From Panicum virgatum (lineage: Eukaryota > Streptophyta > Magnoliopsida > Poales > Poaceae), in contig NC_053149.1 of the NCBI RefSeq assembly GCF_016808335.1, forward strand, positions 939,596 through 1,003,595: a DNA stretch of 64,000 nucleotides, in the 5' to 3' direction. Of this stretch, positions 52,107 to 63,342 are shown in pieces. Position 1 is the first letter of the stretch. Each line of letters begins with the position of its first letter. The notes under the pieces are model-generated. The model did no database searches and was not told the origin of the DNA. It was given only the letters and a program-made list of their open reading frames with translations. The position numbers and the translations under genes are program-made.

Positions 52107-54186
52107 TGTAACACCCGAGTGTTAAAACCTGGGATTAACTAATTAATTAGTGACCTGAGTTAATCCGTCGCAAAGCAAGTCGAAACTCTGCTCAAACTCA
52201 GTTTCATTTCCTGGAGTCTGGTGAAACCGGAACCTCCGGAATTGGACCCGGAACTTCCGGAAATATCCGGATACTCCGGGTATTAGACCGGAAACTCCGG
52301 ATTAACCCGGATATTCCGGGTATTCCTCCGGATACTCCGGACCTGGAGTGGTATATCATGTGTTTGGGTTTGGTGACGGATCCCAAACATTATAAACCAT
52401 TATTTACTCTCTCCCGTGCCCTCTCTCACTCTCTTCCATGCTCTCTCTCACTCTCTCCCGTGCTCTCTCTCACCCCAAACCCTAGGGATTCAAAACCCTC
52501 CCTCTACCCTTGATCCAAGGCCCACGGGAGCTTCACGTGGGTGGTGTATCATCTATCCCGCGTGCTCCATCCTTGGACGGCTTGGATTCAAGCCCTTGGC
52601 GCAAGGAATGCCCCGGAGCACAACCTATTAATTTAAATTATGACAATCTCTATATATATCTATTACTTGTGCATTACGTATAGAACTTGGTTGAAACCCT
52701 AGTTGCATGATCTCTAGGTTTCCTTGAGTTTATACAAGTATGATAGGACGTTAGTAATGCTATGCTTAAAAGTTCTCGGTAGAAGTCGAGTGACTTCTTG
52801 TCACTCGCGAGATATAGGATATATAGAAGACAAGTAATTGCCGGTTACTCGCGAGATACATTATTATCTTTATATATCAGTATTTGTGAAATGGATTGAA
52901 ATGGATATGGAGATGTGAGACCGGGCGGGGATGGTGGTATTAGGTTTGGTAGCAGGACAGGGTTCCTGGGTGTCTTAGCCCCGTCCGTGTTGATTAAGGA
53001 CCGGTCGTTGTGGCAGTGCTGATCGGGGATTGAATTGTACTAACCGCATGTCGGGAGTAGGAGGTAGTCGAAACCGATAAGCCGAGTACTGTTTTGCTTC
53101 AAAAGTACAGGAACCCGCACCCAACTCCTGGGGCAAGTCGAGTAGTCGCGGAGAATTGGGATGCATATGTTTACTTTTGGTGGTCTCACGTTGAGCTCGG
53201 CTGACCATATGTCGTTGGGCTGGTTCCTGTAGTTCAAGGCGGGCTGAGGAATGGTTGGTGCGTGGAGTCTGACGGGGCTTTTGCGTGCCGTGTTGGTTAG
53301 GTCCACCTTGTAAGGTTAAATCGGATCGATTCGCCGTGTCTCGCGGTTATGAGGGCCTTGATCTCTTCGCTGCATCGTAGCAAAATGTTAGAATGTGAGT
53401 TATGTATAATTATATAAAATGTTGAGCACATTGAATTATTGTTGCTTGCACCACCATGATTGCTATAGTGGGTCTATGCAAATATTAGATGAGAGTTCAT
53501 TTATATGGAACCTGGAGCTAAAAAAATGAAAGTAAGGAAACTACTTTAGTTGCTCTTTTTGCAAAAATAACCACCAGCCAAAAGCCTTGCATGTCTAGAT
53601 ATGTGGGCTAAGTTATACCCACTGGTCGGGTAAGCCTTGCTGAGTATTAGAATACTCAGGGTTTGTTGCCATATTTATTATCACAGGACACCCGGACGTC
53701 CACTTCTGCACCTGTTGTGTCAAGTTCATCCGCCGGGATGCAGAGGGACCCTTAGGCTAGGGCTTTGTCGGGTTGTACACTTGCGGGCAGAGTGTTCAGC
53801 CTTTCCATTTTGCGCAAGACCGGTCCGACCGGTCATGGTTAGTCAGGGCTTTTGAAGGCTAGTTTAGTTGTAGGATCAAGTCTATTTAAATTTCAGTACA
53901 ACGAATGTATAGTTTGTAAATTATGCAACTTTTGTAAATTATGTGTATATTTGAACTCGGGTTGTAAAATCAAATGTTTTGTACTCCTATAGTGTATGTA
54001 TTTTTAAGTATCATGCTGTGCTTGTACCATCTGCGCCCTCCTTCGCGGGGGACTACCGGTGTTGTTTCGATCGGGCCGTGGGTTGAGAAAGGATTGCCAA
54101 ATTAAGCCGTTAAGCTAATGCGCCCGATGTGTTCAAATGACGGCCATTACGCTTAATTAGAGTTTTAATTTGGCGGTTCTGTCACA
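52107..54186 (+). repeat. Gypsy LTR 1 (2080 bp)
   Basis: It starts TGTAACACCCGAGTG and ends GGTTCTGTCACA (TGT..ACA ends). A TATA-like TATAAA lies at 52391-52396, preceded by six CCGGA-N3-TCCGG dyads. Relative to LTR 2 it lacks 561 bp at about 52617. Confidence 0.93.
52227..52340. promoter_or_regulatory. Phased CCGGA-N3-TCCGG dyad array in LTR 1
   Basis: Six perfect 13-bp dyads start at 52227, 52248, 52267, 52288, 52307 and 52328. Spacing is 21, 19, 21, 19 and 21 bp, about two helical turns. The array ends about 50 bp upstream of the TATAAA. A role as enhancer or repressor site is inference. Confidence 0.75.
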
Positions 54187-54188
54187 GC

Positions 54189-54200
54189 TTGTATCAGAGC
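54189..54200 (+). other. Gypsy primer binding site, copy 1
   Basis: TTGTATCAGAGC begins 2 nt after LTR 1 and matches the initiator tRNA-Met complement at 11 of 12 bases. Confidence 0.85.
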
Positions 54201-54613
54201 CGAAACGCATCGGGGGTGGTACGAGCATGACTAATTTCAGGATATTGCAAAGTAAAAATGAATTTTTGACTTAGGATGAATGTAGTTTACTATTATGGGT
54301 GGGAGTATACGTAGCAAGCCCTATAAAGCTATGTTAGAGGGGTAGTTAGATGTTTAGTCTTGGGTTGAGAGAATTAACGTAGGGCGATCATGCATCATGT
54401 CAATCTTTGTTTTGAAAATTCCTGCATCTTAAGTTTTGGGGGCGTTGTGAACGCGACATGAAAATCCGGATATTTCGGGTAGGGGGTGTCCGGATATTCC
54501 GAATATTCCGGATTTGGTTGCAAAAGATTTCTGGCTTTTTGATTCAATTTACGCTTCTTGCATTCTTCCATGGTTGATTGTTTTATAATCGAAATTATGG
54601 GACTAATCCAACC

Positions 54614-57600
54614 ATGGCTGGATGCAGAATGGGGGAACCACCGAACCCTCCGGATTTGGCTCAGGCCATTGCGGCCATGTTGACTGGGCGCGACGAGCAG
54701 ACGGCACTCCTTCGTCGGCTCGTGGAGCAGGTGGCAGCGCCACAGCCAGGACACCACCCACCACCTGTTCCTGGGTACCAAGAGTTCCTGGGGACCCAGC
54801 CGCCGCTCTTTCACAAAGCGGACGAGCCATTGGAAGCCGACAACTGGCTTAAGACCATCGAGTCCAAATTCACGCTATACCCATACGATGATGGGGACAA
54901 AGCTGCCTTTGCAGCACAGCAGCTCTGAGGTCCTGCACGTACGTGGTGGGACAACCACATGGCTATGTTTCCTGCTGGCACTCAATTCACGTGGGCAGAG
55001 TTCAAGGAAGCCTTCAGGGCACATCATGTTCCAGCAGGGGTAATTAGAAGAAAATTGACTAAGTTCTTGGCCCTAAAGCAGGGCAACAATAGTGTGATGC
55101 AGTATGCCCAGACGTTGAACACCCTATCACAATATGCTGGTTATCATGTAGACACTGATGAGAAGAAACAGGCGTGCTTTAGACAGGGGCTTAGCAGCAA
55201 GCTCCAGGATCGCCTAGCAATGTTCAAGTTCAACACGTTCAGTGAGCTGGTGAATGGGGCTATCATACAGGAGGACGCCCACCTGGCTCATAAAGCTGAG
55301 AAAAAGAGAAAAGCACCGGTAGCAGGATCTTCGAGCAGCGCCCCACAGCGGTTTCGCCTTGTCCAGTCAGGCCCGCAGAGAGCCCCCTTTCAGCACCAAC
55401 CGCCGCAGTAGTGGGGATACAGGACCCCTCAGTACACTCAGCCACAGGGGACCGTCAGGCCTCCTGCTCCTCAGCAGAATGAGCAGAAGGTCTGGGTGCA
55501 GCAGCCGGGGGTGCGCCCCAATCTGTTTCCGTGTTACAACTGCGGGCAACCGGGTCACTTTGCATGGAACTGTCCAATGCCACCCAAGCAAGGTCAGCAG
55601 TCCGGTCAGCCGAGTCAGAAGCAGCAAGTGGCTCACTTCAAGCCAGGACAGGTGCACTACACCACCCTCGAGGGTATCCCTGAGGGAGCTCCAGTGATGG
55701 CGGGTACGTTCTCAGTAAATGAACAACCTGTTACAATATTATTTGATTCAGGGGCGTCTCATACCTTTGTTAGTAAAGGGTGTGCTATTAAACTGGGGTT
55801 AAAAATTGAAAGCATGCCCAAGCCATACCATATTCATTCTCCCGGGGGAAAGTTAGTCACCAATCAATTTGTTAAGCAAGTACCCCTGAAATTGGATGGA
55901 AATTTTTTTTCCTACAGCCCTGATAATGTTACCAACACAAAGGATAGATATTATATTGGGCATAAATTGGATGGAAGGTCAGGGAGTTAATCTGGACACG
56001 ACCTCACAATCTGTGCACATCAAATCTTCTATCCATGGTAGTATGACCTTGAACTTGAGGGATCACATGTCTGTGACTCCCACGGTCAATCAGGTTGAGG
56101 GCAAAAAGTTAGTAGACATACCGGTGGTATGTGAGTATCCGGATGTCTTTCCGGATGAGTTGCCGGGAATGCCTCCTGATCGTGATGTTGAGTTTGCCAT
56201 TGAGTTGCAACCGGGCACGGCACCCATTTCCCGAAGACCCTACCGTATGCCACCCAATGAGTTAGCCGAGCTAAAGAAACAATTGCAAGAGTTGCATGAT
56301 AAGGGTTACATTCGTCCTAGCACTTCACTTTGGGGCTGTCCTGCACTTTTTGTGAAAAAGAAAGATGAAAGCCTCAGGTTGTGTGTGGACTATAGACTTC
56401 TGAATGCCGTCACAATAAAAAATAAATATCCCCTTCCCCGGATTGATATTCTGTTTAATCAGCTATTCGGGGCCAAAGTATTTTCCAAGATTGATCTCCG
56501 CTCTGGCTATTATCAGATAAAGATTAGAGCTGAGGATATTCCCAAGATGGCTTTTTACACCAGATACAGACTTTTTGAATATCTGGTCATGTCTTTCAGG
56601 CTAACGAATGCCCCTGCTCATTTCATGTATCTCATGAACTCGGTGTTCATGCCCGAGCTAGATAAGTTCGTCGTGATTTTCATTGACGACATCCTGATAT
56701 TTTCCAAGAATGAAGAAGAACATGCAGAGCATCTCTGCATTGTGCTTCAGCGCCTGCGGGAGCACAAGCTGTACGCCAAATTCAGTAAATGTGATTTCTG
56801 GCTCAAGGAAGTCCAGTTCTTGGGCCACATCATCTCAGACAAAGGGATTTCTGTTGATCCTAGCAAGATTCAGGATGTCCTGAATTGGAAGACTCCAGAG
56901 TCTGTTTCAGAGATCCGGAGTTTCCTTGGGCTAGCAGGGTATTACCGGCGGTTTGTTCCGGACTTCTCAAAAATTGCTAGACCCATGACTGAACTACTCA
57001 AGAAAGGGGTGAGATTTAATTGGGATGACAAATGTGAGCAGGCTTTCCAGACTCAGAGAAAACTTCTGACGTCTGCACCTGTCCTCACTCAGCCAGATAT
57101 CACCCGGCCTTTTGATGTGTACTGTGATGCATCAGGTATGGGCCTAGGCTGCATCCTTATGCAGGATCAACGAGTGATTGTCTATGCCTCCAGAGCCCTC
57201 AGACGGCATGAAGAGAATTATGCTACTCATGATCTGGAGCTGGCAGCGGTCGTGCATGCATTAAAGATCTGGCGCCATTATCTTCTGGGTAATCCTGTTC
57301 ACATATACTCAGACCACAAGAGTCTTAAGTATATTTTCACCCAGAGCGAGCTGAATTTACGCCAGAGACGGTGGTTAGAACTCATCAAGGATTATGACCT
57401 GGAAATTCATTATCATCCGGGCAAGGCTAATGTTGTGGCCGATGTGTTGAGTCGCAAAGCCAGTTGTAGTTGTATCTCAGCCACAGCAGTGCATGCAACC
57501 TAATGTCAAGAAATTGAGAAATTAAATCTGGCCATTGTATCTGAAGGCACACTTGCTAATATTACTCTCACACCTACACTCCGGGATCAAATTGTGGAGG

Positions 57601-59062
57601 CTCAGAAAAATAATGCGGGTATGGAGAAGATCAGGCGGAGGCTTATGGAAAATGATCCTAAGGCTGCATGTTTTCACCAGGATGGTGAGGGTGTGTTATG
57701 GTTTAATAGTCGCCTAGTGGTACCTAAGGACTTGGAATTACGGAAGCGGATTCTTGATGAAGCCCATCTCTCCAGGTATTCCATCCACCCAGGCAGTAAT
57801 AAAATGTACCAAGATTTGAAGCAGCATTTCTGGTGGACCAGAATGAAGCGAGAAATTGCCAGATCTGTGTCAGAATGTGACACTTGTCAGAGGGTTAAAG
57901 CGAGCCATTTGAGATCAGCCGGCCCCTTACAGCCCTTAAGTATTCCATCCTAGAAGTGGGAGGACATTAGTATGGATTTCATTGTCGGCTTACCCAAAAC
58001 TTCCAAGGGATATGATTCCATATGGGTTATTGTGGACCGCCTTACCAAGTCGGCTCATTTTCTTCCGGTAAAGACAACAAATACGGCAAAACAATATGCA
58101 TAATTGTATATGGACCGTATTTTGAGTCTCCATGGAATTCCAAAAACAATCATTTCGGACCGGGGTACTCAATTCATAGCCCGATTTTGGGAACAATTCC
58201 TTGCCGCTCTTGGTACACAACTGACCCGCAGTTCAGCTTATCATCCTCAGACAGATGGCCAGACAGAAAGGATTAATCCAATTCTAGAGGATATGCTCAG
58301 AGCGTGTGCACTCGCCTAGAGCCAGAAATGGGATGAATGTCTACCCTTAGCCGAGTTTGCTTATAACAATAGCTATCAAGAGAGCATCAGAATGGCTCCT
58401 TTTGAGGCATTATATGGGCGAAGGTGTAGAACCCCATTGAACTGGTCTGAAGCCGGAGAAAGGAACTTTTTCGGACCCGATATTGTTTATGAAGCGGAAG
58501 AACAAGTTCGGGTTATTCAAGAAAATTTAAAGGTTGCGAAATCCCGACAGAAGAGTTACGCGGATAAGAAACGTTGATCTGTCCTATTTCAAGTGGGAGA
58601 TCATGTTTACTTACGGGTCTCTCCAATGAAAGGGGTTCAGCGATTCGGTGTAAAAGGAAAACTTGCACCTCGCTACGTTGGGCCTTTTCTTATCATCGAG
58701 CAATGTGGGCCGGTAGCGTATCGCCTGGAACTTCTGCTCAATTATCCGCAGTTCATAATATTTTCCATGTCTCTCAGCTCCGGAAGTGCCTCCGTGTTCC
58801 AGAAAAGGTGATTGACATTGAAAAACTACAAGTGGAGCCCGATCTTGTCTATTCCGAGTATCCAATCAAAATTGTGGATCACAAGACCAGAGTCACTCGG
58901 AATCAAACTAGCAAATTCTATAAGGTGCAATGGAGTAATCACTCCGAGCGAGAAGCTACTTGGAAGACGGAGGACTTTGTTCGGTCTAAATATCCAGAAT
59001 TACTACAGACATATCAAGGTACTCACCAATTTCCACTTTTCTTAATTTCGCACCTTCAATAA
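54614..59062 (+). pseudogene. Chromovirus gag-pol, heavily broken
   Basis: Domains in order are: gag (from the Met at 54614), a CCHC knuckle CYNCGQPGHFAWNC (about 55540), aspartic protease with LFDSGASHTF (55740), reverse transcriptase with FIDDIL (56680), RNase H with YCDASG (57120) and LSRKA (57455), integrase zinc region with CDTCQ (57880) and core motifs, and a chromodomain-like end with FYKVQWSNHSEREATW (58920). In-frame stops lie at 54926, 55409, 57501, 57951, 58100, 58317 and 58575. Frame changes lie in the T-run near 55903 and near 58733. It cannot make a full polyprotein. Confidence 0.93.
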
Positions 59063-59080
59063 ATCTCGGGACGAGATTTC

Positions 59081-59097
59081 TTTTTGGGGGGGAAGAT
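59081..59097 (+). other. Gypsy polypurine tract
   Basis: A G-rich, A-ending run (GGGGGGGAAGA) immediately before LTR 2. It is the plus-strand primer site by position. Confidence 0.75.
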
Positions 59098-59217
59098 TGT
59101 AACACCCGAGTGTTAAAACCCGAGATTAACTGATTAATTAGTGACCTGAGTTAATCCGTCGCAAAGCAAGTCGAAACTCTGCTCAAACTCAGTTTCATTT
59201 CCTGGAGTCTGGTGAAA

Positions 59218-59331
59218 CCGGAACCTCCGGAATTGGACCCGGAACTTCCGGAAATATCCGGATACTCCGGGTATTAGACCGGAAACTCCGGATTAACCCG
59301 GATATTCCGGGTATTCCTCCGGATACTCCGG
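59218..59331. promoter_or_regulatory. Phased CCGGA-N3-TCCGG dyad array in LTR 2
   Basis: The same six dyads as LTR 1, at 59218, 59239, 59258, 59279, 59298 and 59319, all intact. Confidence 0.75.
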
Positions 59332-59786
59332 ACCTGGAGTGGTATATCATGTGTTTGAGTTTGGTGACGGATCCCAAACGTTATAAACCGTTATTTACTC
59401 TCTCCCGTGCCCTCTCTCACTCTCTTACGTGCTCTCTCTCACTCTCTCCCGTGCTCTCTCTCACCCCAAACCCTAGGGATTCAAAACCCTCCCTCTACCC
59501 TTGATCCAAGGCCCACGGGAGCTTCACGTGGGTGGTGTATCATCTATCCCGCGTGCTCCATCCCTGGACGGCTTGGATTCAAGCCCTTGGCGCAAGGAAG
59601 AGCTCACCCCAAGGTAAATAAGCTAGGGTTCGGCAAGTCCCGTGTTCTAGGGGGTTTGAATCGATTTCCTCCGGTCAATCATCTTCTTAAGGGTCAATCT
59701 ACTAGGGTCTATGTGGGATTCGATTTTGAAGGTTGGTTTCGCTAGAAATCAGAGTTTCAGTTTAGGGGGCGAAAGTTGTGCCAAAC

Positions 59787-59908
59787 CCGGATTCTCCGGG
59801 TATTATCCCGGATACTCCGGAAATGTCGTCCCGGAAACTCCGGGTTTAGGCCCGGAGACTCTGGATTTGGAAACTCAGAAACTCCGGGTATTAATCCGGA
59901 TATTCCGG
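59787..59908. repeat. Second dyad array, only in LTR 2
   Basis: CCGGA-N3-TCCGG units start at 59787, 59808, 59831, 59852 (one mismatch), 59875 (degenerate left half) and 59896, with 21-23 bp spacing. They lie in the 561-bp segment absent from LTR 1. Confidence 0.7.
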
Positions 59909-61740
59909 GTTATGCAGAGTTATGGACGTTGAGTTATTCGGTTAGTAGTAATTATGATAGATTGAGGTTTATTTCAAAGTTTCAAATTATTTTTGCATAC
60001 ATTCTCATATCATTGCATACGTATAGACGCCGCCGCTGAAGGAGTCGTGTACGAGATGGTTGCGGAGCCACAGGAGCCGCAGGGGCAAGCCCCACAGCAG
60101 GAGGATCGTGGGGAGTCGACCCAAGGCCCATCTCACCCTAGTACTGAGCAGCAGACGCAAGGCAAGCCCCGGAGCACAACCTACTAATTTAAATTATGAC
60201 AATCTATATATATCTATTACTTGTGCATTACGTATAGAACTTGGTTGAAACCCTAGTTGCATGATCTCTAGGTTTCCTTGAGTTTATACTAGTATGATAG
60301 GACGTTAGTAATGCTATGCTTAAAAGTTCTCGGTAGAAGTCGAGTGACTTCTTGTCACTCGCGAGATATAGGATATAGAAGACAAGTAATTGCCGGTTAC
60401 TCGCGAGATACATTATTATCTTTATATATCAGTATTTGTGAAATGGATTGAAATGGATATGGAGATGTGAGACCGGGCGGGGATGGTGGTATTAGGTTTG
60501 GTAGCAGGACAGGGTTCCTGGGTGTCTTAGCCCCGTCCGTGTTGATTAAGGACCGGTCGTTGTGGCAGTGCTGATCGGGGATTGAATTGTACTAACCGCA
60601 TGTCGGGAGTAGGAGGTAGTCGAAACCGGTAAGCCGAGTACTGTTTTGCTTCGAAAGTACAGGAACCCGCACCCAACTCCTGGGGCGAGTCGAGTAGTCG
60701 CGGAGAATTGGGATGCATATGTTTACTTTTGGTGGTCTCACGTTGAGCTCGGCTGACCATATGTCGTTGGGCTGGTTCCTGTAGTTCGAGGCGGGGTGGG
60801 GAATGGTTGGTGCATGGAGTCTGACGGGGCTTTTGCGTGCCGTGTTGGTTAGGTCCACCTTGTAAGGTTAAATCGGATCGATTCGCCGTGTCTCGCGGTT
60901 ATGAGGGCCTTGATCTCTTTGCGGCATCGTAGCAAAATGTTAGAATGTGAGTTATGTATAATTATATAAAATGTTGAGCACATTGAATTATTGTTGCTTG
61001 CACCACCATGATTGCTATAGTGGGTCTATGCAAATATTAGATGAGAGTTCATTTATATGGAACCTGGAGCTAAAAAAATGAAAGTAAGGAAACTACTTTA
61101 GTCGCTCTTTTTGCAAAAATAACCACCAGCCAAAAGCCTTGCATGTCTAGATATGTGGGCTAAGTTATACCCACTGGTCGGGTAAGCCTTGCTGAGTATT
61201 AGAATACTCAGGGTTTGTTGCCATATTTATTATCACAGGACACCCGGACGTCCACTTCTGCCCCTGTTGTGTCAAGTTCATCCGCTGGGATGCAGAGGGA
61301 CCCTTAGGCTAGGGCTTTGTCGGGTTGTACACTTGCGGGCAGAGTGTTCATCCTTTCCGTTTTGCGCAAGACCGGTCCGACTGGTCATAGTTAGTCAGGG
61401 CTTTTGAAGGCTAGTTTAGTTGTAGGATCTAGTCTATTTAAATTTCAGTACAACGAATGTATAGTTTGTAAATTATGCAACTTTTGTAAATTATGTGTAT
61501 ATTTGAACTCGGGTTGTAAAATCAAATGTTTTGTACTCCTATAGTGTATGTATTTTTAAGTATCATGTTGTGCTTGTACCATCTGCGCCCTCCTTCGCGG
61601 GGGACTACCGGTGTTGTTTCGATCGGGCCGTGGGTTGAGAAAGGATCGCCAAATTAAGCCGTTAAGCTAATGCGCCCGATGTGTTCAAATTACGGCCATT
61701 ACGCTTAATTAGAGTTTTAATTTGGTGGTTCTGTCACAGC

Positions 61741-61752
61741 TTGTATCAGAGC
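61741..61752 (+). other. Gypsy primer binding site, copy 2
   Basis: TTGTATCAGAGC begins 2 nt after LTR 2, as in copy 1. It shows that a second internal region follows rather than host flank. Confidence 0.85.
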
Positions 61753-62177
61753 CGAAACGCATCGGGGGTGGTACGAGCATGATTAATTTCAGGATATTGC
61801 AAAGTAAAAATGAATTTTTGACTTAGGATGAATGTAGTTTACTATTATGGGTGAGAGTATGCGTAGCAAGCCCTATAAAGCTATGTTAGAGGAGTAGTTA
61901 GATGTTTAGTCTTGGGTTGAGAGAATTAACGTAGGGCGATCATGCATCATGTCAATCTTTGTTTTGAAAATTCCTGCATCTTAAGTTTTGGGGGCGTTGT
62001 GAACGCGACATGAAAATCCGGATATTCCGGGTAGGGGGTGTCCGGATATTCTAGATATTATTCCGAATATTCCGGATTTGGTTGCAAAAGATTTCTGGCT
62101 TTTTGATTCAATTTACGCTTCCTGCATTCTTCCATGGTTGATTGTTTTATAATCGAAATTATGGGACTAATCCAACC

Positions 62178-62717
62178 ATGGCTGGATGCAGAATGGGGGA
62201 ACCACCGAACCCTCCGGATTTGGCTCAGGCCATTGCGGCCATGTTGACTGGGCGCGACGAGCAGACGGCACTCCTTCGTCGGCTCGTGGAGCAGGTGGCA
62301 GCGCCACGGCCAGGACACCACCCACCACCTGTTCCTGGGTACCAAGAGTTCCTGGGGACCCAGCCGCCGCTCTTTCACAAAGCGGACGAGCCATTGGAAG
62401 CCGACAGCTGGCTTAAGACCATCGAGTCCAAATTCACGCTATACCCATACGATGATGGGGACAAAGCTGCCTTTGCAGCACAGCAGCTCCGAGGTCCCGC
62501 ACGTACGTGGTGGGACAACCACGTGGCTATGTTTCCTGCTGGCACTCAATTCACGTGGGCAGAGTTCAAGGAAGCCTTCAAGGCACATCATGTTCCAACA
62601 GGGGTAATTAGAAGAAAATTGACTAAGTTCTTGGCCCTAAAGCAGGGCAACAACAGTGTGATGCAGTATGCCCAGACGTTGAACACCCTATCGCAATATG
62701 GCAATGGCCTCTTTTGA
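62178..62717 (+). pseudogene. Truncated gag of the second internal copy
   Basis: The frame is open from the Met at 62178 and parallels copy 1, with an Arg codon where copy 1 has its first stop. Element identity stops at 62700; the last codons come from the flanking DNA. The capsid C-terminus, zinc knuckle and all of pol are missing. Confidence 0.88.
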
Positions 62718-63199
62718 TGTCTGGTGTTATTCATTCTGGAAGATGCCTTGGATGTTAGGCCGTATAATTATTCAGATCTAATTTGGTCTTGAGATGACCT
62801 ATTGTGTGATGCTTGTCATTTTATTAGTTCCATTGTCATTTCAAAATGAATATTATCTCATCTTGATGCACTGTAGCTGACGCCAGCTATCAGGTTCTAA
62901 ATATGCCTGTCCATCCTGGCGTAATATTATGATCATGTACGGTACAGTAGTGCAGTTTATTTGGGGTCATTTTATTATATATGACACTGCTCTTGCTCTA
63001 TTCAGACGAATTCACCAAAGAATAGGGGCCATTATAGTACTAAGACATCCAGGTACATCCTACATAATATTATGCCAGTGTTGACGATAGCATAATGTTT
63101 TGTTGCTTTGCTATCACAACAACTTCAAATCATCCAATCCAACACAACAAAATATATACTAAAAATATCTAGAGCTCATTCGATAGAACTATCATCCAC
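62701..63199 (-). other. Probable 3' UTR or flank of the gene ending at 63200
   Basis: This is non-repetitive AT-rich DNA immediately right of the broken Gypsy copy. No coding frame or repeat was recognised. Confidence 0.35.
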
Positions 63200-63342
63200 T
63201 CAGTAATCCCTGATCCAGTGGCCTCCTTTGTAGCTCTTTCCCATGGGGTGCTTTATCTTCTTGGCACACACATAGCAACTGTGCTCGTCATAACCATCCG
63301 CGGTCAAACCATATCTCTTGTACCACTCCTCTTTTTGACCAC
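63200..63342 (-). CDS. Terminal exon of an unrecognised gene
   Basis: A good acceptor (TTGTCTGCAG before 63342) opens a 143-nt exon ending in TGA at 63200-63202. It encodes a 46-residue C-terminus with EEWYKRYGLTADGYDEH, a CYVC pair and a Lys/Gly-rich end HPMGKSYKGGHWIRDY. The CxxC pair with nearby His residues could bind metal, but I do not recognise the family. The remaining exons would lie to the right, partly or wholly outside the window. The composition and clean splice site make it a better coding candidate than other short frames here. Confidence 0.5.

Larger units (their letters stand above)
59098..61738 (+). repeat. Gypsy LTR 2 (2641 bp)
   Basis: It starts TGTAACACCCGAGTG and ends TTCTGTCACA. 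Except for 561 bp missing from LTR 1 it differs from LTR 1 at only scattered sites. TATAAA lies at 59382-59387. Confidence 0.93.
52107..62700 (+). mobile_element. Ty3/Gypsy chromovirus (Tekay/Del-like) array: LTR - internal - LTR - truncated internal
   Basis: LTR 1 is 52107-54186, internal region 1 is 54187-59097, LTR 2 is 59098-61738, and a second internal region runs from 61739 to a sharp break after 62700 inside gag. Both internal parts begin with the same primer site. Pol order (protease, RT, RNase H, integrase, chromodomain-like end) and long LTRs fit Tekay/Del. No closing third LTR is present. The arrangement is expected from unequal recombination between LTRs followed by deletion of the right end. 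Confidence 0.92.

Noticed and set aside
52227..52340. CRISPR-like spaced repeats
   Set aside because: The spacers are only 6-8 bp, the repeats are dyads inside a plant LTR, and no cas gene is present.
54926..58577. Programmed stop readthrough or recoding in gag-pol
   Set aside because: Seven stops and two frame changes are scattered over all domains, and copy 2 lacks the first stop. Decay explains this better.
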